Position numbers and translations under genes: made by a program
The notes under the pieces: generated by a model
Databases searched by the model: none
What the model saw: only the letters and a program-made list of their open reading frames with translations
What the model was told of the DNA's origin: nothing
Shown here: positions 19,037 to 27,333 of the stretch, one piece after another
How the letters are laid out: the number at the start of each line of letters is the position of its first letter
Numbering within the stretch: the stretch's first letter is position 1
Assembly: GCA_005882045.1 (NCBI GenBank)
Contig: VBHO01000149.1
Span: 16,651-49,344, forward strand
Reading direction: 5' to 3'
Length of the DNA: 32,694 bases
Source of the DNA: Chloroflexota bacterium
GTDB taxonomy: Bacteria; Chloroflexota; Dormibacteria; CF-121

Positions 19037-20209
19037 GTGGCCTTCGCCGGCGGGTGCCTCAGTGCCCTGGCCGCGCTGGGTCGTGTCGCGTTCAGCTTCG
19101 CCACCATCGGGATCTCTGGGCAGCTGAACGATTTCTATGCCTACTGGGCCGCCGGCGTCCTGCTGAATCGCGGTCAAGATCCCTATAACGTCGCGGCACT
19201 GACGGCGGTGCAGCGGGCCGCGGGCCTCTATGTCGAAACCGGCAGCGGCTTCTCCTATCCCCTCTTCTTCGCCCACCTGATGCGTCCGCTCGCCCTCCTC
19301 CCTCCGGCAACCGCCTCCGCGATCTTCTCCGTCCTGAGCCTGGTTGCGCTGGCGTTCGGGGTCGCGTTGTTGCTCCGATCGCTGCCGCGGCTGCGCTGGC
19401 CGCTGGCGCTGGCTGGCGGGGTGGTCGCCGGTCTCTTTCCGCCGGTCATCGGCTCGCTCTATTTCGGCCAGGCGAACCTCTTTGTCTTGCTCCTCCTGGC
19501 GCTCGCCTATCGCGCGGTGCTCCCTGGAGTCATGCTCGGCATCTCCGGCGCCATCAAGCTCTACCCGGTCGGCGGGTTCCTGGCGGCCCTGACCGCGCGA
19601 CCGCCGCGCTGGCGCATCGTCGCCGTCGGGATCGGCGTGCTTGGAGCACTGCTGCTCGTGCAGATCGGCACGGGGGGCGGAACCCTCTCCGGACGGAGCC
19701 GATATTTCCTCGGCCCGGACACCTATTGGAGCAACGAGTCCGGCATCGATTCAACCTGGACCCACGCGCCGTTCCCCGGGTTGCCGGTCGACGCCCTGAT
19801 GCTGACCATCGTGGTGTTGCTCACGGTGGCGACCGTGGTGCTGCTGCTTCGAGCGCCGGGTCACCCCTGGGATGGCGCGCTCGCCCTGAGCCTCTGGCTT
19901 GGCGTCGTCAGTGCGCCCAAGAACTCCCTTTGGAATTTCACGCCGCTGCTGCTCGTCATCACCTTTGTCTTTGCGAGGCTGGCCGGACGATGGTGGCTGG
20001 GGGCCCTCGGTGTCGTCGGCTGGCTCCTCATCGAACTGCAGGCGCAACTCGACGGCGCCCGGGAGACGATCTACCAGGCCAGCCCGGCGCTGGCCTGGTT
20101 CTCGTCAGTCGGTCTCTACGGCGCTTTCATCCTGGGAGGACTATGCGGCTACGTGCTGCTTCGACCCGGGCTAAACGCCGGCGGGCACCGCTTGCGGGGT
20201 CGGGGCTAG
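19037..20209 (+). CDS. GT87-family (DUF2029) membrane glycosyltransferase
   Basis: A 390-residue protein with about ten hydrophobic helices. The hallmark is DFYAYWAAGVLLNRGQDPYN near residues 32-51, a GT-C-type loop with acidic residue D32. Further along come FGQANLFVLLLLALAYR and GISGAIKLYPVGG. These are typical of the GT87 family, which uses polyprenyl-phosphate-mannose or similar lipid donors on the outer face of the membrane. Acceptor and sugar are unknown. GTG 19037, 26 nt after trpS, has no clear Shine-Dalgarno. Its 3' end overlaps the end of the convergent SnoaL-like gene by 39 nt. Confidence 0.85.
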   Translation: MAFAGGCLSALAALGRVAFSFATIGISGQLNDFYAYWAAGVLLNRGQDPYNVAALTAVQRAAGLYVETGSGFSYPLFFAHLMRPLALLPPATASAIFSVLSLVALAFGVALLLRSLPRLRWPLALAGGVVAGLFPPVIGSLYFGQANLFVLLLLALAYRAVLPGVMLGISGAIKLYPVGGFLAALTARPPRWRIVAVGIGVLGALLLVQIGTGGGTLSGRSRYFLGPDTYWSNESGIDSTWTHAPFPGLPVDALMLTIVVLLTVATVVLLLRAPGHPWDGALALSLWLGVVSAPKNSLWNFTPLLLVITFVFARLAGRWWLGALGVVGWLLIELQAQLDGARETIYQASPALAWFSSVGLYGAFILGGLCGYVLLRPGLNAGGHRLRGRG

Positions 20210-20614
20210 GCCGAGCTGGCGAAGCATCCCGAGCTGGTCTGAGACACCCCAGTGCTCGGTCAGTTTTCCGTCGACGACCCTGACGAAGTGCGCCTCCGCC
20301 CAGGTCGCGTGCTTGCCGGTGGCAGCCATCCCAAAGATGTCACCCTTGTGCGTGCCGCTCACCGTCACGTAACTGGCCACAAAGTCGCCTTCGCCGATCT
20401 GGTGATCGATCTCGTACTTGATGTCCGGAAATCCCGTGCGTAGCGCCGAGGCGATCGCCTTGATTCCGTCACGGCCCTGAGGAACCCCTGGCGGAGGCGT
20501 CATGTGCTCGATGATGTTTGGCGCGCAGATCTCGTCGATGACATCGAGTCGTCCCTGCTCGAACACCTCGACCGGGATGCGCCGCGAAATCGCCTTGTTC
20601 TGTTCTACCGACAT
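20171..20614 (-). CDS. SnoaL-like (NTF2-fold) protein
   Basis: A 147-residue protein of the SnoaL-like polyketide cyclase/ester cyclase group. Start ATG 20614 is fixed by AAGGAG 9 nt upstream; an in-frame ATG 120 nt further upstream has no such support. Characteristic segments are NKAISRRIPVEVFEQGRLDVIDEICAPNIIEHM, GRDGIKAIASALRTGFPDIKYEIDHQIGEGDFVASYVTVSGTHKG and FVRVVDGKLTEHWGVSD. NTF2-fold proteins of this kind bind small hydrophobic molecules; many have no known reaction. It stands alone here, with no polyketide genes nearby. Confidence 0.88.
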   Translation of the reverse strand: MSVEQNKAISRRIPVEVFEQGRLDVIDEICAPNIIEHMTPPPGVPQGRDGIKAIASALRTGFPDIKYEIDHQIGEGDFVASYVTVSGTHKGDIFGMAATGKHATWAEAHFVRVVDGKLTEHWGVSDQLGMLRQLGLAPTPQAVPAGV

Positions 20615-20793
20615 ATCTAATGTCTCCTTAGTCCGGCTCCATATTGGGATGTCCTGACTGATTGAGCTACGTTTTGTAGGACCAGGCTCAGGCGCGATCC
20701 GGAGGATGGGAGGGACGTCAAGGCGCCCCGACATGCCTTACACACCCTATACCCATTCAGGCCGAGGTTCACCCTGCGTTAACTAGGAGGTGG

Positions 20794-20820
20794 CCGGCGC
20801 ACTCTCAGGCATCGCGCCGG
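20794..20820 (-). terminator. Stem-loop just after the GT2 gene
   Basis: A 7-bp GC-only stem (arms 20814-20820 and 20794-20800, 13-nt loop) begins 1 nt after the GT2 stop on the minus strand. No T-run follows, so it is a weak or Rho-assisted terminator at best. The rest of the 207-nt gap to the SnoaL-like gene shows no other gene. Confidence 0.35.
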
Positions 20821-20821
20821 T

Positions 20822-22372
20822 TCAGGCGGTGCCTTGCACCGGGCCTTCTGCCACTTTCTCCGTCACCTTGTACTCGAGATACATCCCGAGCATCAGGCGC
20901 GTCTGCGCCTCGAGCGCCGGCAGCACGCTGAACAGTAGCCCCACGATGGGATAGAGGCCGAGCTGCAGGTAGGCCCACATTTGATGGAAGAACCCCCAGC
21001 CCCGCGGCATTGGCGGATTGATCCGCCGCTCGACCAGGATCAGCGCCGCGATGTTGAGGAAGGCGATGTTGATCAGGATGAAGGCGTAGAGCGCCAGGCG
21101 ATCGGCCGCCGTCGCCAGGTTCCAATCCTCCTGCAGCAGCCGTGGCAGGGCAGCGCCGAAGAGCAGCAGCACCGGCAGCGTCGTCCAGGTCAGGTGGTTG
21201 AACACCATGTAGCCGTAGCGGCGCGCCCGCAGCCAGAGTGGGATCTCCGAATGACGGAGCAGGCGGACGGTGACGTACGGGATGTCGCTGACGCCCCATG
21301 CCCAGCGCTTGATCTGGTTGTACTGATTGGCGTGGGTCTTGACGCGCTCCCAGGGCAGGCCGCGGTCGGACGCCTCCGGCGCGTCACCATAAATCGGCAG
21401 GAAGACCGGGACCATTTTCAGCTTTCCGCTGGTGGCGAAGAATGACTTCCAGTAGAAGCGCGAATCTTCGGGGATAACGTCCGCATCCCAGTAGTCGGCT
21501 CTGATCACCAGGTCCAGCGACATCGAGTAGCTGCTAAAGGCGACCAGGCGGTCGGGACGTGAGGAAAGGAACATCTGCCACTGGGTGCAGGCGCTGGCCA
21601 TGATGCGCACCGCGAAGGGTACGCGCCAGAGGTTGTTATGGAACATCGGGATCGGCTGGAACACGCAATCCAGCCGCTTGGGATCCTGGGCGTAATGATG
21701 GGTCACGTACGCGAAGTACTGGCGGTGGACACGGAAATCCGAATCGAGGTCGGTGACGATCACCACCCTGGGGTCAAGACCCATCGCATCGAGCTCGCGC
21801 CGCAGCACCGGCCCGCCGTATGCCATGGCGGCCGATTTGCCGACCACGATGCCCGGGAGGAGCGGGTCCTTGATATGAAAGAAGGCGCGGAGCCGACCGC
21901 CGAATTCCTCCTGCAGGCGGCGGACATTCTCCCAGCCGGGACGGTCGGTTTCCCGGGTGATGATCGCGACCACCTTGTTTTCCGTCGGGTAGTCAGCGTC
22001 GGCGATCGCCCGGACTGTCTCCCGCAGGATCTCGTACGGCTCGGTGTAGGTGGGGATCAGGACGGCATGGACGACGCGTCGCGGATCGAGGCTGCCGGGC
22101 CCGACAGCAAGCGCCAGGCAGCGCTGCCACCAGTCCTCCTGCATCTCGCGTTTCATCTGCCGATACGTCCGCCGGATGCCGAACACCACCGTACCGGTTC
22201 GAATGAACCAATAGATGTCGATCACGAAGATCGCGGCCGCGATATAGGGCGCGAAGATGAAGGACGCCACCACCGGGGCGATCAAGATCGTCCAGGTCAG
22301 AGCGCCAGGGGCCACCTCGAGGACGCGCTGGACGCGCCGCTGGCCCCCCGTCAGGGATGCAGTTCGTGCCAC
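20822..22372 (-). CDS. Processive-type GT2 glycosyltransferase (cellulose-synthase-like), membrane-bound
   Basis: A 516-residue protein. Two N-terminal helices (about 26-58) precede a cytoplasmic GT2 domain: VLIPTYTEP (104-112) starts the nucleotide-sugar fold, DLDSD (208-212) is the DxD metal site, PED (301-303) holds the catalytic acid, and QIKRWAWG (353-360) stands in for the QxxRW motif. Three to four C-terminal helices follow. This layout fits enzymes that polymerise and extrude beta-glycans or transfer sugars to lipids. It has no PilZ domain and no bcsB-like partner beside it. GTG 22372 follows GGTAGGAAGAG closely. Product unknown. Confidence 0.85.
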   Translation of the reverse strand: MARTASLTGGQRRVQRVLEVAPGALTWTILIAPVVASFIFAPYIAAAIFVIDIYWFIRTGTVVFGIRRTYRQMKREMQEDWWQRCLALAVGPGSLDPRRVVHAVLIPTYTEPYEILRETVRAIADADYPTENKVVAIITRETDRPGWENVRRLQEEFGGRLRAFFHIKDPLLPGIVVGKSAAMAYGGPVLRRELDAMGLDPRVVIVTDLDSDFRVHRQYFAYVTHHYAQDPKRLDCVFQPIPMFHNNLWRVPFAVRIMASACTQWQMFLSSRPDRLVAFSSYSMSLDLVIRADYWDADVIPEDSRFYWKSFFATSGKLKMVPVFLPIYGDAPEASDRGLPWERVKTHANQYNQIKRWAWGVSDIPYVTVRLLRHSEIPLWLRARRYGYMVFNHLTWTTLPVLLLFGAALPRLLQEDWNLATAADRLALYAFILINIAFLNIAALILVERRINPPMPRGWGFFHQMWAYLQLGLYPIVGLLFSVLPALEAQTRLMLGMYLEYKVTEKVAEGPVQGTA

Positions 22373-22464
22373 CTCTTCCTACCCTAGTGCAACGGCACGA
22401 GAGAGCCTTGATTGTAGGCGGCGCCCGGCCGGCCGCCAAACCGGTCTTCGTATTGGGGCTAAAG

Positions 22465-22500
22465 TGGCGAATGGCCCCTGTTGGCGTTATACTTGGGGCC
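22465..22500 (+). promoter_or_regulatory. Putative promoter of the helicase gene, with flanking GGCCCC/GGGGCC inverted repeat
   Basis: TATACT (22488-22493) is a good -10; the matching -35, TGGCGA (22465-22470, 17-nt spacer), is weak. GGCCCC (22473-22478) and GGGGCC (22495-22500) flank the -10 as a 6-bp dyad. Transcription would start near 22500, leaving a leader of about 112 nt before TTG 22612. Nothing else is seen in the 239-nt divergent gap. Confidence 0.4.
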
Positions 22501-22611
22501 GGGTTAGACGGGCGGTCGGTGTCGCCTGTCCGACGCTCCGCCGAAGGGGTGGCAAGCTGTCGGCCCACCTGTGCAAGCCAGGCCCAATCTTATGCGCCAC
22601 AAGGAGCGCCA

Positions 22612-25155
22612 TTGACCTTACGGTTACCGCCTGTTGCCGCGGGGTCCCCGTTTGCCCATCGGGCCCCGGACGTGACGGCCATTCGGCTCAAGGTTTGCGC
22701 CGCGCCGGAGAGCCAGGCCGAGACCCTCCTCTCCCACCTGGGACAGGAGGCGGTCATCGGCTTGCTCACGGAAGCCACCGAAGGTGATGGGTACGTCGAC
22801 CTAAAGCACGCGCCGGTGCGCTTCACGCTGAACCTGCAGAAGCGAAGCGAGACTGGCATCGAGCGCTTCGGGCTGGTTGGCCAGCTCTTCGGCCTTGCGG
22901 GCCGCGACCTCGCCTTCGTCATCGAGCGGGTCCAGCCCGATCCCGATCCGACCAAGGACGCTGGTGATGTGCTGACCATCGAGGTCTCCGAGGTCGTGAT
23001 GGAGCCCGCCACCTACGTGCCCGAGGAAGACTGGGTGCGGCGGCAGCTGACCGCCCTCGACGAGGCGGCGCAGCTGCCCCTGGTGCTGGCCGGCCAGGCT
23101 TTCGCCAACCACGAGCGCCAGTGGCTCACCTGGCAGGCGGAGCAGGATGCCCGCCCCTATGAGGTCGAGACCGAGGGCGTCATCTGCAGCAAATGCGAGA
23201 ATCTCCAGGCCAACGGCGCCAAGTGCACCGTGTGCGGCGCGAGCAACGGCGATCGGAGCGCCGGCGCGCTGATCGTTCTCAGCCGCCGCGGCGGCTTCAA
23301 GGAAGGCGATCGCGTCATCATCCGCACCGCCCATGGGGCGGAGCGCGAAGGCACCTTGCTACGCGGCGAGGGTGGAGCCCGGCGCTGGCTGGTCAAGCTC
23401 CGCGAGGAAGGGACGTTGGGGCCGGGCACGATCCGGCCGCAGCCGATCACAGCCGTCGTTGAGGTCCAGCAGCGGACCCTCAACGGCTTCCCGGCGGGCG
23501 ACATCAGCCTGCGGCGGGTGGCCGCCCTCCTGATTGCGCCCGACGAGGTCCTGCCCCCGGGCCTGGGCGACCTGCAGCCCTTCGACGAGCGCCTCAACCC
23601 CAGCCAGCAGCAAGCGGTGCGCAGCGCCGTCAACCTTTTCCCAGGCAGCATGCAGCTGGTGCAGGGCCCACCCGGAACCGGCAAGACGACCTCGATCGTC
23701 GAGACCGTGCGCCAGCTGGTCGCGCGCGATCCCAACGTCCGGATCTTGATGACTTCGCATGCCAACACCGCGGTTGACAACGCGCAGGAGCGGCTGCAGG
23801 GCCTGGACGGGTTGCGAATGGTCCGCATCGCCGAGCCTGAGAAGGTCGACCCGAAGTTCCGCTCCAGCATCGTGGAGGCGGACGACCCGCGGGTCCGCAA
23901 TGCGCACGTGGTTTTCGGTACCGTCAACCGCATCGCGCTCGCCGCCAAGGAAGCCGAGATGTTCGACTGGTTGATCCTCGACGAGGCGAACAAGGTGCGC
24001 TTTACCGAAACGCTCCCGCTGCTCCGACTGGCGCCGCGCTGGCTGCTGGTCGGTGACCACCGTCAGCTTCCGCCCGTCCTCGACGAGAGCGCCGCGGCCT
24101 TCCCCGTCGACGACGACGAGGCGAAATCCCTGGTGCGCGATGCCAGCTTCTTCGAGTTGAGCTGGGCGGTCCTGCCCGAGACCAACGTGGTCATGCTCGA
24201 CGAGCAGTACCGAATGGCCGCCCCAATCGGGAGTTATGTCTCGGTCGCCTCCTACGACGGCCGGCTGCGCAACTCGCCCGAGATGGCCGCCCTGCGCTCG
24301 CCCCTGCCGTGGCCCTTCAACCGCAACCTCACCTGGCTGACGATCCGCGGCCGGGAAAAGAAAGGCGGGTCGGGGAGCATCTCGAACCGCGCCGAGATCG
24401 AGGCCGTTGGTCGCGTGGTGCGCCACCTGCAGCGGCTCGGGCTCGAGCAATTGCGGGTCGCGGTCATCGCCATGTACCAGGACCAGGTCACGCAGCTGCG
24501 TCGTGAGCTGCGCATGGTGGCGCTGCCGGGCCTCGCCGTCGATACCGTCGACGCCTTCGAGGGCGAGGAGGCCGACGTCGTCATCCTGAGCCTGGTGCGC
24601 AGCAACGAGGCCGAGCGGATCGGGTTCTTGAAGAAGGCCCAGCGGCTCAATGTCGCGATCTCCCGCGCCAAGCAACTGCTGGTCGTGGTCGGCGACATCG
24701 AGACCATGACCGGCCGGGAGGGACAGGACCTGTACCGACCGCTGCTGGAGCATGTCGAACGCGAGGGCCGGGTTGCCGGCATCGGCGCCCTGCATGCGAT
24801 GGATGCGGCGGCAGGGGGCCGCCGGGGCGACCGTCGTCGCCAACGACCGGGGGCGCCAGTCGGGCGACCGCGGCGGCGGCGGCGTGGATTCACCCCACGG
24901 CCCGTCACACTGGGAGCGGCGGCGGCGACTAATGGCACACCGTCCCCGGCGCCCGACGCACCCCCGGCCGACGGCGGAACCGCCCCCGCGCGCAAGTTCC
25001 GTCGCCGCCGTGGACGCCGCCGCAGCTCTTTCTCGCCGGCCAACGGCACGGCTCACAGCGAGGCGTCGCCAGAGGGTGGTTCCTCCCAGCCGCCGGCCGC
25101 GAGCCAGGCGGTCGAACGGGAACCCGCGGCGCAGGCTGTCGAGCGCGGTAGCTGA
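22612..25155 (+). CDS. SF1 UPF1/DNA2-like helicase with zinc ribbon and Arg-rich disordered tail
   Basis: An 847-residue nucleic-acid helicase. TTG 22612 is chosen because AAGGAG lies 5 nt upstream; GTG 22672 is the alternative. Residues 25-190 are a family-specific N-terminal domain. Cys192, 195, 205 and 208 (CxxC-x9-CxxC) form a zinc ribbon. The motor follows: GPPGTGKTT (352-360), DEAN (457-460), GDHRQLPP (481-488), QYRM (532-535), TVDAFEGEEADVVILS (645-660) and LNVAISRAK (679-687), which closely match the UPF1-like branch of SF1B. Residues 735-847 are low complexity with Arg clusters (RRRRR at 754-758, FRRRRGRRR at 796-804), probably RNA-binding. Substrate (RNA, DNA or hybrid) unknown. Confidence 0.92.
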   Translation: MTLRLPPVAAGSPFAHRAPDVTAIRLKVCAAPESQAETLLSHLGQEAVIGLLTEATEGDGYVDLKHAPVRFTLNLQKRSETGIERFGLVGQLFGLAGRDLAFVIERVQPDPDPTKDAGDVLTIEVSEVVMEPATYVPEEDWVRRQLTALDEAAQLPLVLAGQAFANHERQWLTWQAEQDARPYEVETEGVICSKCENLQANGAKCTVCGASNGDRSAGALIVLSRRGGFKEGDRVIIRTAHGAEREGTLLRGEGGARRWLVKLREEGTLGPGTIRPQPITAVVEVQQRTLNGFPAGDISLRRVAALLIAPDEVLPPGLGDLQPFDERLNPSQQQAVRSAVNLFPGSMQLVQGPPGTGKTTSIVETVRQLVARDPNVRILMTSHANTAVDNAQERLQGLDGLRMVRIAEPEKVDPKFRSSIVEADDPRVRNAHVVFGTVNRIALAAKEAEMFDWLILDEANKVRFTETLPLLRLAPRWLLVGDHRQLPPVLDESAAAFPVDDDEAKSLVRDASFFELSWAVLPETNVVMLDEQYRMAAPIGSYVSVASYDGRLRNSPEMAALRSPLPWPFNRNLTWLTIRGREKKGGSGSISNRAEIEAVGRVVRHLQRLGLEQLRVAVIAMYQDQVTQLRRELRMVALPGLAVDTVDAFEGEEADVVILSLVRSNEAERIGFLKKAQRLNVAISRAKQLLVVVGDIETMTGREGQDLYRPLLEHVEREGRVAGIGALHAMDAAAGGRRGDRRRQRPGAPVGRPRRRRRGFTPRPVTLGAAAATNGTPSPAPDAPPADGGTAPARKFRRRRGRRRSSFSPANGTAHSEASPEGGSSQPPAASQAVEREPAAQAVERGS

Positions 25156-25178
25156 CGGCCGGTAAGGCAGGAGCGCCG

Positions 25179-25808
25179 ATGCCTCAGGCGCCGGTCCAGC
25201 CCTATCTCGACCTCGCCGAGTGGCGCCGGCGCGTGGGCGACCTTTACCGGCTCTCCGGTCCCGACGCCCTGGCCCGATTCCGCCGCGGTCGTGACGAACT
25301 GTTTCGCACCCATCCTCAGTCGCCGCTCAGCGAGGAGGCACGGACGCGATTCACCGGGCTACGGTACTTCGACCACGACCCGTCGTATCAGATTCGCGTG
25401 CGGGTGGAGCCGGCCGACGCCGGCGATCCGCTCGAGATCGATACCGGCGGCGACGATGGGGTGATCACCTACCGCCGAGCTGGCTGGTTGCGCTTCGGGC
25501 TGGGCGGCCAGGACCACCGCCTGACCGTCTTCAGCCTGGTTGGCTATGGCGGCGGTCTGTTTCTGCCCTTTCGCGATGCAACGTCGGGTAACGAGACCTA
25601 TGGTGGCGGGCGCTATCTCTTCGACACAGTAAAGAACACCGATGGCCTGGCGCTCGAGCTCGCTGCTGGCTCCCCCGACATCACGATCGATTTCAACTTC
25701 GCCTACAACCCCTCTTGCGTTTACGACCCACGCTGGGCCTGTCCGCTGGCGCCGCGCGAGAACTGGCTGGCGGTCCCGGTGCGAGCCGGCGAGAAGATGT
25801 ATCAGTGA
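25179..25808 (+). CDS. DUF1684 family protein
   Basis: A 209-residue soluble protein without signal peptide. It is recognised by the highly conserved block LFLPFRDATSGNETYGGGRYLFDTVK near 127-152 and by FNFAYNPSCVYDPRWACPLAPRENWLAVPVRAGE at the end, both characteristic of DUF1684. The conserved Cys/Tyr/Asp-rich block hints at metal or ligand binding, but no reaction is established. ATG 25179 has GCAGGAG 5 nt upstream. It lies 23 nt after the helicase gene and overlaps the SDR start by 4 nt, so it is probably co-transcribed. Confidence 0.9.
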   Translation: MPQAPVQPYLDLAEWRRRVGDLYRLSGPDALARFRRGRDELFRTHPQSPLSEEARTRFTGLRYFDHDPSYQIRVRVEPADAGDPLEIDTGGDDGVITYRRAGWLRFGLGGQDHRLTVFSLVGYGGGLFLPFRDATSGNETYGGGRYLFDTVKNTDGLALELAAGSPDITIDFNFAYNPSCVYDPRWACPLAPRENWLAVPVRAGEKMYQ

Positions 25809-26581
25809 GCAAGACGGCGCTGATCACGGGCGCCTCGGGGGGCATCGGGTACGAGCTGGCGTTGTTGTTTGCCCGCGATGGCTTCGATTGCATCCTGGTG
25901 GCCCGCAGCCACGACAAGCTCAACGCGCTGGCGGCCCGCATGGAAAGCGAGTTTCGGGTGAAGACCCTGGTGCTCCCCAAAGATCTCTCGAAGACGACCG
26001 CTGTCGATGAGATCTATGAAGAGGTGAGCGCCGCATCGATGCCGGTCGATGTGCTGGTCAACAACGCCGGCTTCCCGGTCTACGGCCTCTTCACCGAGAC
26101 CGACCTGGACACCGAGCTCCAGATGTTGCAGGTCAACGTCGTCGCCCTGACGCAGCTGACCAAGCTATTCCTTCGGGGCATGATCGAGCGGCGCTACGGC
26201 CGCATCCTGAACCTCGCCTCGACCGCGGCTTTCGAACCCGGGCCGCTGATGGCGGTCTACTACGCGAGCAAGGCGTACGTGCTCAACTTTTCTGAGGCGC
26301 TGGCCAACGAAGTGCGTGGCACTGGGGTCACGGTCACGACGCTCGCCCCGGGACCAACGCGTACCGGCTTTCAGAAGCGGGGTCGATTGGAAGATGCACG
26401 CCTGGTGCAGGGCGAGATCGGCGATGCGCAATCGGTCGCGCTGGCCGGCTACCGCGGCCTGATGGCGGGTAAGACGCTCGTCATCCCGGGATTCTCTAAC
26501 AAGCTCATCCCGTGGATCGTTCGGGTCTCGCCCCGCGGGGTGGTGACGCGCGTGGTACGGCGAATGCAGGAGCGCATTTAG
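25805..26581 (+). CDS. Short-chain dehydrogenase/reductase (classical SDR)
   Basis: A 258-residue NAD(P)-dependent oxidoreductase. Cofactor-binding TGASGGIG is at 8-15, NNAG at 86-89, catalytic Ser139 (NLAST), Tyr152 and Lys156 (YYASK), and PGPTRTGF follows. It resembles DltE/YqjQ-type SDRs; the substrate cannot be named. GTG 25805 overlaps the DUF1684 TGA (GTGA), and GAGAAG lies upstream. The basic, hydrophobic C-terminal part (VIPGFSNKLIPWIVRVSPRGVVTRVVRRM) is common in this subgroup and may touch the membrane. Confidence 0.92.
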   Translation: MSKTALITGASGGIGYELALLFARDGFDCILVARSHDKLNALAARMESEFRVKTLVLPKDLSKTTAVDEIYEEVSAASMPVDVLVNNAGFPVYGLFTETDLDTELQMLQVNVVALTQLTKLFLRGMIERRYGRILNLASTAAFEPGPLMAVYYASKAYVLNFSEALANEVRGTGVTVTTLAPGPTRTGFQKRGRLEDARLVQGEIGDAQSVALAGYRGLMAGKTLVIPGFSNKLIPWIVRVSPRGVVTRVVRRMQERI

Positions 26582-26582
26582 A

Positions 26583-26611
26583 CCCCTCCCCCTCTGGGGG
26601 CGGGGTAGGGG
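26583..26611. terminator. GC-rich imperfect hairpin between convergent genes
   Basis: CCCCT (26583-26587) pairs with AGGGG (26607-26611) and the inner C-run with GGGG (26602-26605), with a bulge and a small loop. It lies directly after the SDR stop and 5 nt before the nitrobindin stop, so it could serve both convergent genes. It has no T-run. Similar C-run/G-run hairpins occur as dispersed repeats in many GC-rich genomes, so it may be a repeat element rather than a true terminator. Confidence 0.4.
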
Positions 26612-26616
26612 CCGGA

Positions 26617-27102
26617 TCAGTCCACCCGCCTGAAGCTCGCCGTCAGGTGTGGCGCGGGCGGGGCGCCTTCCATGCCCATCTTCAGTTCATAGCGAAGGGT
26701 CTCGCCGTCCATCCAGAGCGATCGGCTGATCGAGGTCACCGGCTTGGCCGTCGGCGTCCGCCCGACGCTGGCGCACTCGACATCGATGCGCCGGCCATCG
26801 ACTCGGCCGATGGAGATTTCTGCGTAGCCAATGGGCTGCGCGATCATGAACTCCACACGGCGATCGCCGACGAGCCGCAGGTAGCCCGCCTCGCCATGCA
26901 TCGGCTGGCCGGTGTCGATCGCCTCCGTCCACTGCGTATAGATCAGGAACGGCTTGCCGTTATGACTGAAGCGGATCTCCTCCCGATAGCGGAAGGGCTT
27001 GATACTCGGGTACTGGCCCTCGCCCTCCCCGCGCCAGGTACCCAGCAGAAAGGCGACGGGCGTAAGCGCCGGGTTCAGCTCGGTGGCGAGCATGGGCTTC
27101 AT
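26617..27102 (-). CDS. Nitrobindin-like (FABP/THAP4-type) heme-binding protein
   Basis: A 161-residue beta-barrel protein. The nitrobindin signature G-x-W-x-G-x-G-x-G-x-Y-P is intact at 21-32, KPFRYREEIRFSHNGKPFLIYTQ follows (35-57), and the C-terminal PHLTASFRR holds His152 at the position of the heme ligand. Members bind heme and NO or scavenge peroxynitrite; a role here is inferred from family only. ATG 27102 has no Shine-Dalgarno; it lies 15 nt after the 3' end of tRNA-Arg on the same strand, so the mRNA 5' end may be made by tRNA processing. Confidence 0.92.
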   Translation of the reverse strand: MKPMLATELNPALTPVAFLLGTWRGEGEGQYPSIKPFRYREEIRFSHNGKPFLIYTQWTEAIDTGQPMHGEAGYLRLVGDRRVEFMIAQPIGYAEISIGRVDGRRIDVECASVGRTPTAKPVTSISRSLWMDGETLRYELKMGMEGAPPAPHLTASFRRVD

Positions 27103-27117
27103 GTTAGAGGCTGAAAA

Positions 27118-27191
27118 TGCCCTCGGCAGGACTCGAACCTGCGACGCCCGCCTTAGGACGGCGGCGCTCTGGTCCCCTGAGCTACGAGGGC
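27118..27191 (-). tRNA. tRNA-Arg (anticodon CCU)
   Basis: A complete cloverleaf of 74 nt. The acceptor GCCCTCG/CGAGGGC has 7 bp with discriminator A, the D arm is GCTC/GAGC, the anticodon stem CCGCC/GGCGG, and the loop GTCCTAA gives anticodon CCU for AGG codons. The variable loop is 5 nt and the T arm GCAGG/CCTGC has loop TTCGAGT. CCA is not encoded; TTTT follows directly. It is divergent from tRNA-Pro, 49 nt away. Confidence 0.97.
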
Positions 27192-27240
27192 ATGCTCCCG
27201 GCGGCGCGCCAAAGAGAGGTTATCATTGACATTCGCCGAT

Positions 27241-27315
27241 CGGGGCGTAGCTCAGCCAGGTTAGAGTGCACGGTTCGGGACCGTGAGGTCGGTGGTTCAA
27301 ATCCACTCGCCCCGA
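27241..27315 (+). tRNA. tRNA-Pro (anticodon CGG)
   Basis: A complete cloverleaf of 75 nt. The acceptor CGGGGCG/CGCCCCG is followed by discriminator A, the anticodon stem is CACGG/CCGTG with loop TTCGGGA (anticodon CGG), and the T arm is GGTGG/CCACT with one G-U pair and loop TTCAAAT. CCA is not encoded. A small ORF begins 18 nt downstream on the same strand. Confidence 0.97.
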
Positions 27316-27333
27316 CGCCTCCACCGAATTCAG

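Noticed and set aside
23359-25056. 565-residue open frame antisense to the helicase
   Set aside because: The plus strand encodes all helicase motifs; the antisense frame is a compositional artefact.
22612-26581. Helicase-DUF1684-SDR as an anti-phage defence island
   Set aside because: No nuclease, sensor, toxin or mobile-element signature nearby; DUF1684 and SDR are common metabolic-type genes.
26583-26611. Classical intrinsic terminator after the SDR gene
   Set aside because: The hairpin is imperfect and has no T-run on either strand; listed only as terminator-like.
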